Shown here piece after piece: positions 35,812-43,271 of a stretch of DNA of 64,000 nucleotides. The notes under the pieces were generated by a model. That model did not search any database, was not told the DNA's origin, and saw nothing but the letters and a program-made list of their open reading frames with translations. A program made the translations under genes and the position numbers. This stretch comes from Ardenticatenaceae bacterium (GTDB lineage: Bacteria > Chloroflexota > Anaerolineae > Promineifilales > Promineifilaceae): NCBI GenBank assembly GCA_030065875.1, contig JASJCR010000022.1, forward strand, positions 62,001 through 126,000. The letters run 5' to 3'. The number at the start of each line of letters is the position of its first letter. The first letter of the stretch is position 1.

Positions 35812-36849
35812 ATGAAGATTTTAGTCACGGGCCACAATGGCTATATCGGCCCGGTCTTGACCCGCATGCTGATCGCCCAAGGGCATGAAGTTGTGGGGCT
35901 CGACACCAATTTTTACGTGGGGTGCGAATTTAACGACGATTTGCCCAGAATTCCCGAGATCATCAAAGATATTCGCGATGTTGACCATGCCGATCTGGAC
36001 GGGTATGAGGCCGTCATTCACCTGGCTGCCCTGTCCAACGATCCGTTGGGCAACCTCAACCCCGATTTAACCTACGAAATCAACCACATCGGTTCACTCC
36101 ACCTGGCAAAAGTCGCTAAAGAAGTGGGCGTCAGCCGCTTTCTCTTCTCCTCTTCCTGCAGCACTTACGGCGCGGCGCAGGAGGAAATGCTCACCGAAGA
36201 GGCGAAATTTAACCCGGTTACCCCCTACGGCATTTCAAAAGTGTACCTCGAGCGAGATCTACGGCAGCTGGCTGATTACTCGTTTAGCCCGGTCTATCTG
36301 CGCAACGCCACCGTTTACGGCGTTTCACCACGCCTTCGTTTTGGCCTGGTTCTACACGACCTCGTCGCTTCAGCGCTGACTACCGGTCTCGTTTATCTAA
36401 AGAGTGACGGCACCCCCTGGCGGCCGATTATCCACGTAAAGGATGTCGCCCGCGCGTTTATCGCCTGCCTCAACGCCCCGCGCCATCACATTCACAACGA
36501 GGCGTTTAACGTCGGTCTGACCAGCGAAAATTATCAAATTCGCCAGCTAGCCAAAATTGTGCGCGATGTGATCCCCTACAGCCGGATCAAGTATGCGCCC
36601 GGTGCCGGTCCAGACAAACGCAGCTATCGGGTTGATTTTAGCAAGATCGCCCGCACCCTGCCGGGGTTCAAACCGCGATGGAATGCCCGCAAAGGGGCGC
36701 TGGAGCTGCTGGGCGCGTTCGAAGTGGCCAACCTGACGGCCGAAGATCATCAGGGGCCGCGCTATCGAAGAATCGATCAGATCAAGAAGTTTTTAGCCGA
36801 AGGACAACTAGATTCCTCGCTGCGCTGGTCTCTGCCGCTGCCTCATTGA
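35812..36849 (+). CDS. NAD(P)-dependent sugar epimerase/dehydratase (SDR)
   Basis: 345 residues, ATG 35812. The Rossmann motif is VTGHNGYIGPVLTRML at 5-20. LAALSNDPLGNL near 74-85, SSSCSTYGAA and the catalytic YGISKVYLERDL near 140-151 define a subgroup that I recall sitting next to C-methyltransferase and cytidylyltransferase genes in surface-glycan loci. RPIIHVKDVARAF is the usual substrate-domain block. It is the first gene of a cassette running to 43147, probably acting on a CDP- or dTDP-linked 4-keto sugar. The exact reaction (reduction, epimerisation) is not determinable here. Confidence 0.88.
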   Translation: MKILVTGHNGYIGPVLTRMLIAQGHEVVGLDTNFYVGCEFNDDLPRIPEIIKDIRDVDHADLDGYEAVIHLAALSNDPLGNLNPDLTYEINHIGSLHLAKVAKEVGVSRFLFSSSCSTYGAAQEEMLTEEAKFNPVTPYGISKVYLERDLRQLADYSFSPVYLRNATVYGVSPRLRFGLVLHDLVASALTTGLVYLKSDGTPWRPIIHVKDVARAFIACLNAPRHHIHNEAFNVGLTSENYQIRQLAKIVRDVIPYSRIKYAPGAGPDKRSYRVDFSKIARTLPGFKPRWNARKGALELLGAFEVANLTAEDHQGPRYRRIDQIKKFLAEGQLDSSLRWSLPLPH

Positions 36850-36856
36850 TCAACCA

Positions 36857-36874
36857 GCCTTCGACAGGCTCAGG
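36857..36874. repeat. Short CCTTCGACAGGCTCAGG repeat fragment
   Basis: GCCTTCGACAGGCTCAGG lies just after the SDR stop and is the core of a widespread palindromic intergenic repeat related to the element at 19768-19832. Confidence 0.6.
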
Positions 36875-36932
36875 CATCGTCGTCAACGAGCTATTAAACA
36901 CCCTTTTAGATAAAACAATCGGAGTTGTATCC

Positions 36933-38201
36933 ATGAACCTCCCGTTAATCAGGCCATCTCAGCGAGCCGTGTCGGTCATGAACTGCCGCTTCTGCCATAC
37001 GCCGCTAACCCATACCTTTGTCGATCTAGGCATGTCGCCGCTGTGTGAAAGCTACATTTCGCAGGAGCAGCTTAACCAGATGGAGCCGTTTTATCCACTG
37101 CACGTTTTTGTCTGTGAAAACTGTTTTCTCGTCCAGCTGGATGAATTTGTCAGCCCTGAAGAGATATTTTCCGAATACGCTTACTTCTCCTCGTATGCCG
37201 ATACCTGGCTCCAGCATGCCAAAACGTATACCGAGCAGATAGTCGAGCGCCTCGATCTCCATCAGAACAGCTTTGTGGTCGAAGTGGCCAGCAACGACGG
37301 CTATTTGCTGCAGTACTTTGTGGAAAAGGGGATCCCCTGTCTAGGAGTTGAACCGGCCGCCAACGTCGCCCAGGCCGCCATCGAAAAGGGGGTGCCCACG
37401 CGCATCGAATTTTTTGGCGTTGCGTCGGCCCGCCAAATGGCGGCTGAAGGGCTGCGGGCCGACCTGATCGTGGGCAATAACGTTTTGGCACAGGTGCCCG
37501 ATCTCAACGATTTTATTGGCGGGTTAAAAATCTTGCTCAAGCCGGATGGGGTGACCACCATCGAGTTCCCCCATTTGATGTGCCTGGTGGCTGAAAACCA
37601 GTTCGACACGATCTACCACGAACATTTCTCCTACTTCAGCTGGATCACGGCCGAAAAAATTTTCGCCGCCCACGGCCTGACTCTCTTTGATGTCGAAGAG
37701 TTGTCCACTCACGGCGGTTCCCTGCGCATCTACGGCCGTCATACCGAGGATGACAGCAAACCGATCAGCAAGCGGGCCATCAAGCTCAGACAAAGAGAGC
37801 TGGCGGCCGGGTTAAACGACACCACCTACTACAGCGCCTTTGCCGAGCAGGTCAAAGAAACAAAGCGCAAGCTGCTCGAATTCCTGATCGACGCCCGCCG
37901 CGAAGGCAAAACCATCGCCGGGTACGGCGCGCCGGGAAAGGGGAACACCTTGCTCAACTACTGCGGCATACGCACCGACTTTATCGAGTACACCGTTGAC
38001 CGTAATCCGTACAAACAGGGCAAATTTCTGCCGGGCACCCGCATCCCCATTTATCATCCGGACAAAATTCGGGAAACTCGGCCGGATTACGTGGTCATTT
38101 TGCCGTGGAACTTCAAAGATGAAATCATGCGCCAAAACGCATTTATTCGGGAATGGGGCGGTCGGTTTGTGGTCCCCATTCCGGAAGTGCAGGTCTTGTA
38201 A
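36933..38201 (+). CDS. SAM-dependent sugar C-methyltransferase with N-terminal zinc finger
   Basis: 422 residues from ATG 36933 (GGAG upstream); ATG 36978 is an alternative. The N-terminal zinc-binding module has the four-Cys pattern CRFC and CENC with LVQLDEFVSPEEIF, as in TylCIII/TcaB9-type sugar C-methyltransferases. The SAM domain shows VVEVASNDGYLLQYF near 111-125 and LGVEPAANVAQAA. The conserved catalytic block is FPHLMCLVAENQFDTIYHEHFSY near 209-231 with His-Glu-His. The C-terminal Rossmann-like domain has GYGAPGKGNTLLNYCGI. Reaction inferred: C-3 methylation of a 4-keto nucleotide sugar to give a branched-chain sugar. The next gene starts at the base after its stop. Confidence 0.93.
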   Translation: MNLPLIRPSQRAVSVMNCRFCHTPLTHTFVDLGMSPLCESYISQEQLNQMEPFYPLHVFVCENCFLVQLDEFVSPEEIFSEYAYFSSYADTWLQHAKTYTEQIVERLDLHQNSFVVEVASNDGYLLQYFVEKGIPCLGVEPAANVAQAAIEKGVPTRIEFFGVASARQMAAEGLRADLIVGNNVLAQVPDLNDFIGGLKILLKPDGVTTIEFPHLMCLVAENQFDTIYHEHFSYFSWITAEKIFAAHGLTLFDVEELSTHGGSLRIYGRHTEDDSKPISKRAIKLRQRELAAGLNDTTYYSAFAEQVKETKRKLLEFLIDARREGKTIAGYGAPGKGNTLLNYCGIRTDFIEYTVDRNPYKQGKFLPGTRIPIYHPDKIRETRPDYVVILPWNFKDEIMRQNAFIREWGGRFVVPIPEVQVL

Positions 38202-38750
38202 ATGATTTTTCAGAAAACCATTGTGCCCAACGCCTTCGTGATCGATATCGAGCGGCTTGAAGACAGCCGCGGCTTCTTTGCCCGCTCCTGGTGCGTCCGC
38301 GAGTTTGAGGCACATGGACTCAACCCACAGCTGGTCCAGTGCAATATTTCTTTTAACCAAAAGAAAGGCACGTTGCGGGGTCTGCATTTTCAAACGCCAC
38401 CGTTTGCCGAAGCCAAGTTGGTACGCTGCACCCGGGGAGCGATTTACGATGTCATCGTTGACATTCGGCCCGATTCTGCAGCTTACCTGATTCACATCGG
38501 CGTCACGCTTTCGGCGGAGAATCGCACCATGCTTTACGTGCCGGAGGGGTGCCTACACGGTTTTTTGACTTTAACGGATGATGTTGAGGTTTGTTACCAG
38601 ATGTCCGAGTTTTACTCTCCAGCCTGCTCGCGCGGCTATCGCTGGAACGATCCGGCCTTTGCCATTGAGTGGCCGGGGGAAATCACGGTCATCTCCGAAA
38701 AAGATCAGCAGTACCCTGATTTTGTGTTGGAGCATCGTCACTATGTCTGA
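38202..38750 (+). CDS. rfbC: dTDP-4-dehydrorhamnose 3,5-epimerase family protein
   Basis: 182 residues, ATG 38202, immediately after the methyltransferase stop. It has the RmlC cupin signature: DSRGFFARSW, the catalytic base H62 in LRGLHFQ, CTRGAIYDVIVDIR, and YVPEGCLHGFLTL. In this cassette it is likely to invert C3 and/or C5 of the keto sugar before or after C-methylation rather than to serve plain rhamnose synthesis, since rmlA, rmlB and rmlD are absent. It overlaps the next gene by eight bases. Confidence 0.93.
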   Translation: MIFQKTIVPNAFVIDIERLEDSRGFFARSWCVREFEAHGLNPQLVQCNISFNQKKGTLRGLHFQTPPFAEAKLVRCTRGAIYDVIVDIRPDSAAYLIHIGVTLSAENRTMLYVPEGCLHGFLTLTDDVEVCYQMSEFYSPACSRGYRWNDPAFAIEWPGEITVISEKDQQYPDFVLEHRHYV

Positions 38751-40038
38751 TCATCAATTGACTTCCACCATAGGTGAGAGAATGATGGCCCTGATCAGCG
38801 AGCTGTACCCGATCTGCCGCAGCATCACCGGGGATGGGGTGCGCCGGTCTCTGTCGATCCTGCAGCGCTGCATCCCCCTCGAAGTGCACGAGGTGCCTTC
38901 GGGCACGGCCGTTTTTGACTGGACGGTTCCATCTGAATGGAACATTCGCCAGGCATACATCAACGATCCAGACGGCCGCAGAATCATTGATTTTGAAGAT
39001 CATTCTCTGCACGTCCTCAACTACAGCACGCCGGTTCACAAAAAAGTGCCGCTCCAGGAGCTGCAGGCCCATCTTCATTCGCTGCCGGAACACCCGGATT
39101 GGATTCCCTACCGAACGTCATATTATCAGAAAAACTGGGGGTTTTGCCTGCCTGACCGGCTGCGGGAAAGCTTGCCGGAGGGTATGTACGAGGTGTGTAT
39201 CGACAGCACGTTGGAGCCTGGCCATCTCACGTATGGAGAATGCTTTTTGCCGGGCACCAGCGATGAGGAAATTTTATTTTCCAGCCACATCTGCCACCCC
39301 TCGCTGGCCAACGACAATCTGTCCGGCGTTGTCCTGGCCGTCTTTCTGGCCCGCGCGCTCCAGGGCAAGACCCATCGCTACGGGTATCGCTTCCTCTTTG
39401 CTCCGGGCACAATCGGTTCTATTACCTGGCTGGCCCAAAATCAGCATCGTGTCCAGCGGGTCAAACACGGTCTGGTCATCGCCTGCGTAGGAGATCCCGG
39501 CCGTCTAACCTATAAAAAGAGCCGGCAGGGCAGCGCCGAAATCGATCAGGCCGCAGCTTACGTTCTGGAGCGATCTGGTGAAGATTATGAAATTGTTGAT
39601 TTCTCACCTTACGGGTATGACGAAAGGCAGTACTGTTCGCCAGGGTTTAATTTGGCGGTCGGCAGCCTGACCCGCACCCCCCACGGCCGGTTTCCGGAAT
39701 ACCACACGTCAGCCGACAACCTCGATTTTATTCAGCCGGAAGCCCTGCTCAACTCGCTTAATAAATACCAACGCGTCGTTGATGTGCTGGAAAAAAACCG
39801 CACCTTCCGCAATTTGAACCCGTTTTGCGAGCCACAGTTGGGGAAGCGAGGGTTATACAGCGCTTTGGGCGGCCGGCCGGACAGCCAAACCCGCCAGCTG
39901 GCCATGCTGTGGGTGCTCAACCTTTCCGATGGCCGCCATTCGCTTCTGGAGATCGCCCGCCGGTCGGAGGTTGATTTTCAAATTATTCACGATGTGGCCA
40001 GCTTACTGGAGTCCCATCAGCTGTTGGAAGCGGTTTAA
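38743..40038 (+). CDS. DUF4910 aminopeptidase-like protein with C-terminal winged helix
   Basis: 431 residues from ATG 38743, overlapping the epimerase stop; the frame continues upstream inside that gene but the family begins here (MMALISELYPICRSITGDGVR). The M28-like metallopeptidase core shows ligand motifs SSHICHPSLANDNLSG near 178-193 and EYHTSADNLDF near 319-329, with a beta-domain insertion before it. The last 60 or so residues look like a winged helix (LLEIARRSEVDFQIIHDVASLLESH). Such proteins recur in sugar-modification cassettes next to C-methyltransferases and PIG-L deacetylases. Their substrate has not, to my knowledge, been settled. Removal of an amide-linked group from a sugar is a reasonable guess. 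Confidence 0.87.
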   Translation: MSDHQLTSTIGERMMALISELYPICRSITGDGVRRSLSILQRCIPLEVHEVPSGTAVFDWTVPSEWNIRQAYINDPDGRRIIDFEDHSLHVLNYSTPVHKKVPLQELQAHLHSLPEHPDWIPYRTSYYQKNWGFCLPDRLRESLPEGMYEVCIDSTLEPGHLTYGECFLPGTSDEEILFSSHICHPSLANDNLSGVVLAVFLARALQGKTHRYGYRFLFAPGTIGSITWLAQNQHRVQRVKHGLVIACVGDPGRLTYKKSRQGSAEIDQAAAYVLERSGEDYEIVDFSPYGYDERQYCSPGFNLAVGSLTRTPHGRFPEYHTSADNLDFIQPEALLNSLNKYQRVVDVLEKNRTFRNLNPFCEPQLGKRGLYSALGGRPDSQTRQLAMLWVLNLSDGRHSLLEIARRSEVDFQIIHDVASLLESHQLLEAV

Positions 40039-40175
40039 TTTTTCCTCAGGTGAAGTACAAATTTTTAATTGGTCGATAAACGTCTTGTCATCGGCCGATA
40101 TTATCAAGACCCAAATAAATCTGACTCATCCACCCTCAAATAAATCGGGAGAAGGATTTTTACAAGGAGTCAATC

Positions 40176-41561
40176 ATGGTGCAAATGGCCCAAAAAAAAG
40201 ATTTCTCAAACCCCGGACCCCCTTCAGGGAACCCCGGGCAAAATTCGTTAATCAGTAACTTTAATCTCTCTAAAGAATTACAGGGCAAAAGCCATTCCCT
40301 GATCCCTGGCGGGGCGCACACCTACGCCAAAGGGGACGATCAATTTCCACTGCAGGCCCCGAGCTTTATCGCTCGCGGCCAAGGGTGCCACGTCTGGGAT
40401 GTAGACGGCAATGAATACATCGAATACGGGATGGGCCTGCGGGCTGTCACCCTGGGGCACGCATTTGAACCGGTAAATGAAGCCGCGTATGAGGCAATGC
40501 AGCAGGGCATCAACTTCACCCGGCCGGCTCCGCTTGAAATCGAATGTGCCGAAAAGCTGTTGGAGCTGATTCCCGGTGGGGAAATGGTCAAATTTGCTAA
40601 AAACGGCTCTGATGTCACCACGGCCGCCGTCAAGCTGGCCCGCGCGGTGACCCACCGCGACATGGTCGGCATCTGCCTCGATCACCCCTTCTTCTCCTCG
40701 GACGACTGGTTTATCGGCCATACGGAAATGGACGCCGGTATTCCCACCCAGATCAAGAATCTGACCGTCGGCTTTCGCTACAACGATCTTCAAAGCGTGG
40801 AGGCGCTCTTCAAGCATTACCCGAATCAGATCGCCTGCCTGATCATGGAACCCGAGAAATATACCCCGCCCAAAAATAACTTTCTGAAAGAGGTCAAAAG
40901 ATTGTGCCATGAAAACGGGGCGCTCTTTATCCTCGATGAAATCATCACCGGTTTTCGCCATCATCTGGGTGGAGGGCAAACGCTTTACGAGATCGTGCCC
41001 GATTTATCCACTTTTGGAAAAGCGATGGCCAACGGGTTCTCTATCGCCGCCCTGGTCGGCAAAAAAGAATACATGGAACTGGGCGGTCTCCTGCACGATC
41101 GGGAGCGGGTTTTCCTGCTTTCAACCACCTTTGGCGCAGAAGCGCACAGCCTGGCTGCGGCCGTGGCCACCATGCGTTTTTACCAGGAAAACAACGTCGT
41201 TGGGACCCTGTATCAGCGGGGTGAACGGCTGGCCAAGGGGATCAACACCCAAATTGAGCGATTTGGTCTTGAAGAATACTTTGGGGTTATCGGTCAGCCG
41301 TGCAATCTCGTTTATTACACCCTCGACCAGGATAAAAACCCGTCTCAGTCGTTTCGCACGTTGTTTATGCAGGAAACGATCAAGCGCGGGCTGCTCATGC
41401 CTTCTCTAGTGGTCAGCTACTCCCACACCAACAAAGATATCAGCCGCACGGTCCGGGCGATTGGGGATGCCCTGCGCATCTATCGCCGGGCCCTCAGAGA
41501 AGGGGTTGAAAAGTATCTGGTTGGACGGCCGGTGAAACCGGTTTTTCGCAAGCGCAATTAA
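40176..41561 (+). CDS. Class III aminotransferase, glutamate-1-semialdehyde aminomutase-like
   Basis: 461 residues, ATG 40176 with AAGGAG upstream, and a disordered N-terminal 30 residues. PGGAHTYAKGDDQFP, VDGNEYIEYGMGLRAVTLGH, FAKNGSDVTTAAVKLAR and LDEIITGFRHHLGG near 253-266 mark the GSA-AM-like fold. The PLP-binding Lys is K282 in STFGKAMANG. Because it lies inside the sugar cassette and a HemL would be expected with heme genes, I infer it transaminates a sugar or amino-acid semialdehyde made for the glycan. A free-standing HemL role is less likely but not excluded. Confidence 0.87.
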   Translation: MVQMAQKKDFSNPGPPSGNPGQNSLISNFNLSKELQGKSHSLIPGGAHTYAKGDDQFPLQAPSFIARGQGCHVWDVDGNEYIEYGMGLRAVTLGHAFEPVNEAAYEAMQQGINFTRPAPLEIECAEKLLELIPGGEMVKFAKNGSDVTTAAVKLARAVTHRDMVGICLDHPFFSSDDWFIGHTEMDAGIPTQIKNLTVGFRYNDLQSVEALFKHYPNQIACLIMEPEKYTPPKNNFLKEVKRLCHENGALFILDEIITGFRHHLGGGQTLYEIVPDLSTFGKAMANGFSIAALVGKKEYMELGGLLHDRERVFLLSTTFGAEAHSLAAAVATMRFYQENNVVGTLYQRGERLAKGINTQIERFGLEEYFGVIGQPCNLVYYTLDQDKNPSQSFRTLFMQETIKRGLLMPSLVVSYSHTNKDISRTVRAIGDALRIYRRALREGVEKYLVGRPVKPVFRKRN

Positions 41562-41588
41562 AGTCAGGCTTCGCCTTAGGAGGTCAAC

Positions 41589-42470
41589 ATGAAAGTCGTG
41601 CTGTTTTGCGGCGGTTTGGGTACCCGCTTACGCGAGTACTCGGAAACCATTCCCAAGCCGATGGTCGATATCGGCTACCGGCCGATCATTTGGCACCTGA
41701 TGAAATATTATGCCTCCTACGGACATAAAGATTTTATTCTGTGCCTCGGCTATCGGGGCGACTACATCAAGCAGTATTTCCTCGATTATGATGAATGTCT
41801 CTCCAATGACTTTGTCATGTCTCAGGGCGGCCGGTCGGTCAAGCTGTACAACTCCGATATCTCGGACTGGTCGATTACCTTTGTCGATACCGGCCTGAAC
41901 AGCAATATCGGCATGCGGCTCAAGGCGGTCGAAAAATATCTCGAAGGGGAAGAGTATTTTATGGCCAACTATGCGGACGGCTTGAGCAATCTCGATTTAC
42001 ACGCCTATACCAACTTCTTTATGGAGCAGGGCAAAGTGGCGTGTTTCCTGGCGGTTCGCCCCTCGCAGTCCTTTCATTATGTAAACTACACAGCTGAGGG
42101 ACTGGTTACCGATATTCAGCCGATCGATCACGGAGAGTTTTGGATCAACGGTGGATTTTTCCTCTTCAAGAATGCGATCTTTAACTATATGTGTGATGGC
42201 GAAGAGCTTGTCGTCGAGCCGTTTCAGCGCCTCATAAAAGAAAAACAGCTCATCACCTATCGCAATCCGGGATTCTGGGCGTGTATGGACACTTTCAAAG
42301 AGAAAAAGCTGTTTGACGACATGTACGCTCAAGGTCACACGCCATGGGCGGTGTGGGAAGATTCCCTGCCGCAAACCGCCAGCCGATTTTACACGCAGAT
42401 CGAAAAAACCAACAGCCGGCTGGTGACCCTCGACCGCTCTAACCTCGTCCCCCAATACGCCAAGCCATAA
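41589..42470 (+). CDS. rfbF: Glucose-1-phosphate cytidylyltransferase-like enzyme
   Basis: 293 residues, ATG 41589 after AGGAGG. The activation loop is LFCGGLGTRLREYSETIPKPM at 5-25, and DIGYRPIIWHLMKYYASYG is characteristic of RfbF/DdhA. ANYADGLSNLDL near 125-136 holds the metal Asp, and FWINGGFFLF is the substrate loop. The enzyme makes CDP-glucose from CTP and glucose 1-phosphate, the entry to CDP-3,6-dideoxyhexoses and CDP-branched sugars. A CDP-glucose 4,6-dehydratase (RfbG) is not recognisable in the window, so the assigned sugar may differ or the dehydratase may be elsewhere. Confidence 0.92.
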   Translation: MKVVLFCGGLGTRLREYSETIPKPMVDIGYRPIIWHLMKYYASYGHKDFILCLGYRGDYIKQYFLDYDECLSNDFVMSQGGRSVKLYNSDISDWSITFVDTGLNSNIGMRLKAVEKYLEGEEYFMANYADGLSNLDLHAYTNFFMEQGKVACFLAVRPSQSFHYVNYTAEGLVTDIQPIDHGEFWINGGFFLFKNAIFNYMCDGEELVVEPFQRLIKEKQLITYRNPGFWACMDTFKEKKLFDDMYAQGHTPWAVWEDSLPQTASRFYTQIEKTNSRLVTLDRSNLVPQYAKP

Positions 42471-42490
42471 CGGCTGACGGATCTATCGCC

Positions 42491-43147
42491 ATGCTGGGAA
42501 TCGAACTCAAATTTCCGCCCGCTACCAACCCGCAAATCCTGTGTCTCGGGGCCCACAGTGACGACATCGAAATCGGCTGCGGGGGTACGATTTTGCGACT
42601 GGTGGCTCAGTACCCAAACCTGTCGCTGACCTGGATTGTGTTCAGCGCCACGCCGACGCGGGCGGCCGAGGCCGCAGGCAGTGCAGAAGCGTTTCTGGCT
42701 CCGGCCGCCGCAAAAAAAATCATCATCAAAGAATTTCCGGACGGGTTTTTTCCCTACAGCGCAGCTGAAATCAAGCGCTATTTTGAAACCCTCAAGCGGC
42801 GCCTCAATCCCGACCTGATTTTTACCCATTGCCGAAACGATCGCCATCAGGATCACCGGCTGCTGCATGAACTCACCTGGAATACATTCCGTCAACACCT
42901 GATTTTGGAGTATGAAATTCCCAAATACGATGGTGATTTGGGGCAGCCAAACCTGTTTGTCGAGCTGTCTCAAGCTGTTTGCGACAAAAAAATCGAGATT
43001 TTGCTCACCCACTTTCAATCGCAAACGAATAAATATTGGTTTAATCGGCAGACTTTTTTATCGCTGCTGCAAATTCGAGGCCTGGAAGCCCGGGCTGCCA
43101 GCGGCTATGCGGAGGGGTTCTACGGCCGAAAAATGATTCTATCATAA
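42491..43147 (+). CDS. PIG-L family deacetylase
   Basis: 218 residues, ATG 42491. The zinc-binding AHPDD motif appears as AHSDDIEIGCGG at 21-32 with H22, D24 and D25. The second His region is FTHCRNDRHQDHRLLHE near 110-126. Family members remove N-acyl groups from GlcNAc-containing molecules (PIG-L, BshB, MshB). At the end of the sugar cassette it most likely de-N-acetylates a sugar nucleotide or glycan intermediate, perhaps in series with the DUF4910 protein. Start codon choice is simple; no strong ribosome site is visible. Confidence 0.9.
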   Translation: MLGIELKFPPATNPQILCLGAHSDDIEIGCGGTILRLVAQYPNLSLTWIVFSATPTRAAEAAGSAEAFLAPAAAKKIIIKEFPDGFFPYSAAEIKRYFETLKRRLNPDLIFTHCRNDRHQDHRLLHELTWNTFRQHLILEYEIPKYDGDLGQPNLFVELSQAVCDKKIEILLTHFQSQTNKYWFNRQTFLSLLQIRGLEARAASGYAEGFYGRKMILS

Positions 43148-43219
43148 GCGTTTGCTAAATATTTCGGGCAAACCGCTTTCGTGCTGAATCAAGTTTTACA
43201 CTCAGCCTTCTCTATCGCT

Positions 43220-43256
43220 GTTACGTTTCGAAAAAATCGCCAGGATTTTTTGTAAC
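43220..43256 (+). other. Hairpin directly before a ribosome-binding site
   Basis: The inner stem AAAAAATC (43231-43238) pairs with GATTTTTT (43244-43251) around GCCAG. Outer GTTAC (43220-43224) can pair with GTAAC (43252-43256) across an internal loop. AAGGAG of the next gene begins at 43257, so folding could limit ribosome access or, with the T-run, end upstream transcription. Confidence 0.4.
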
Positions 43257-43271
43257 AAGGAGAGAAAGGCT

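Noticed and set aside
40176-41561. Assignment as HemL (glutamate-1-semialdehyde aminomutase) of heme synthesis
   Set aside because: Only the fold is shared; the sugar-cassette context and absence of heme genes make a glycan role likelier, so I leave the symbol blank.
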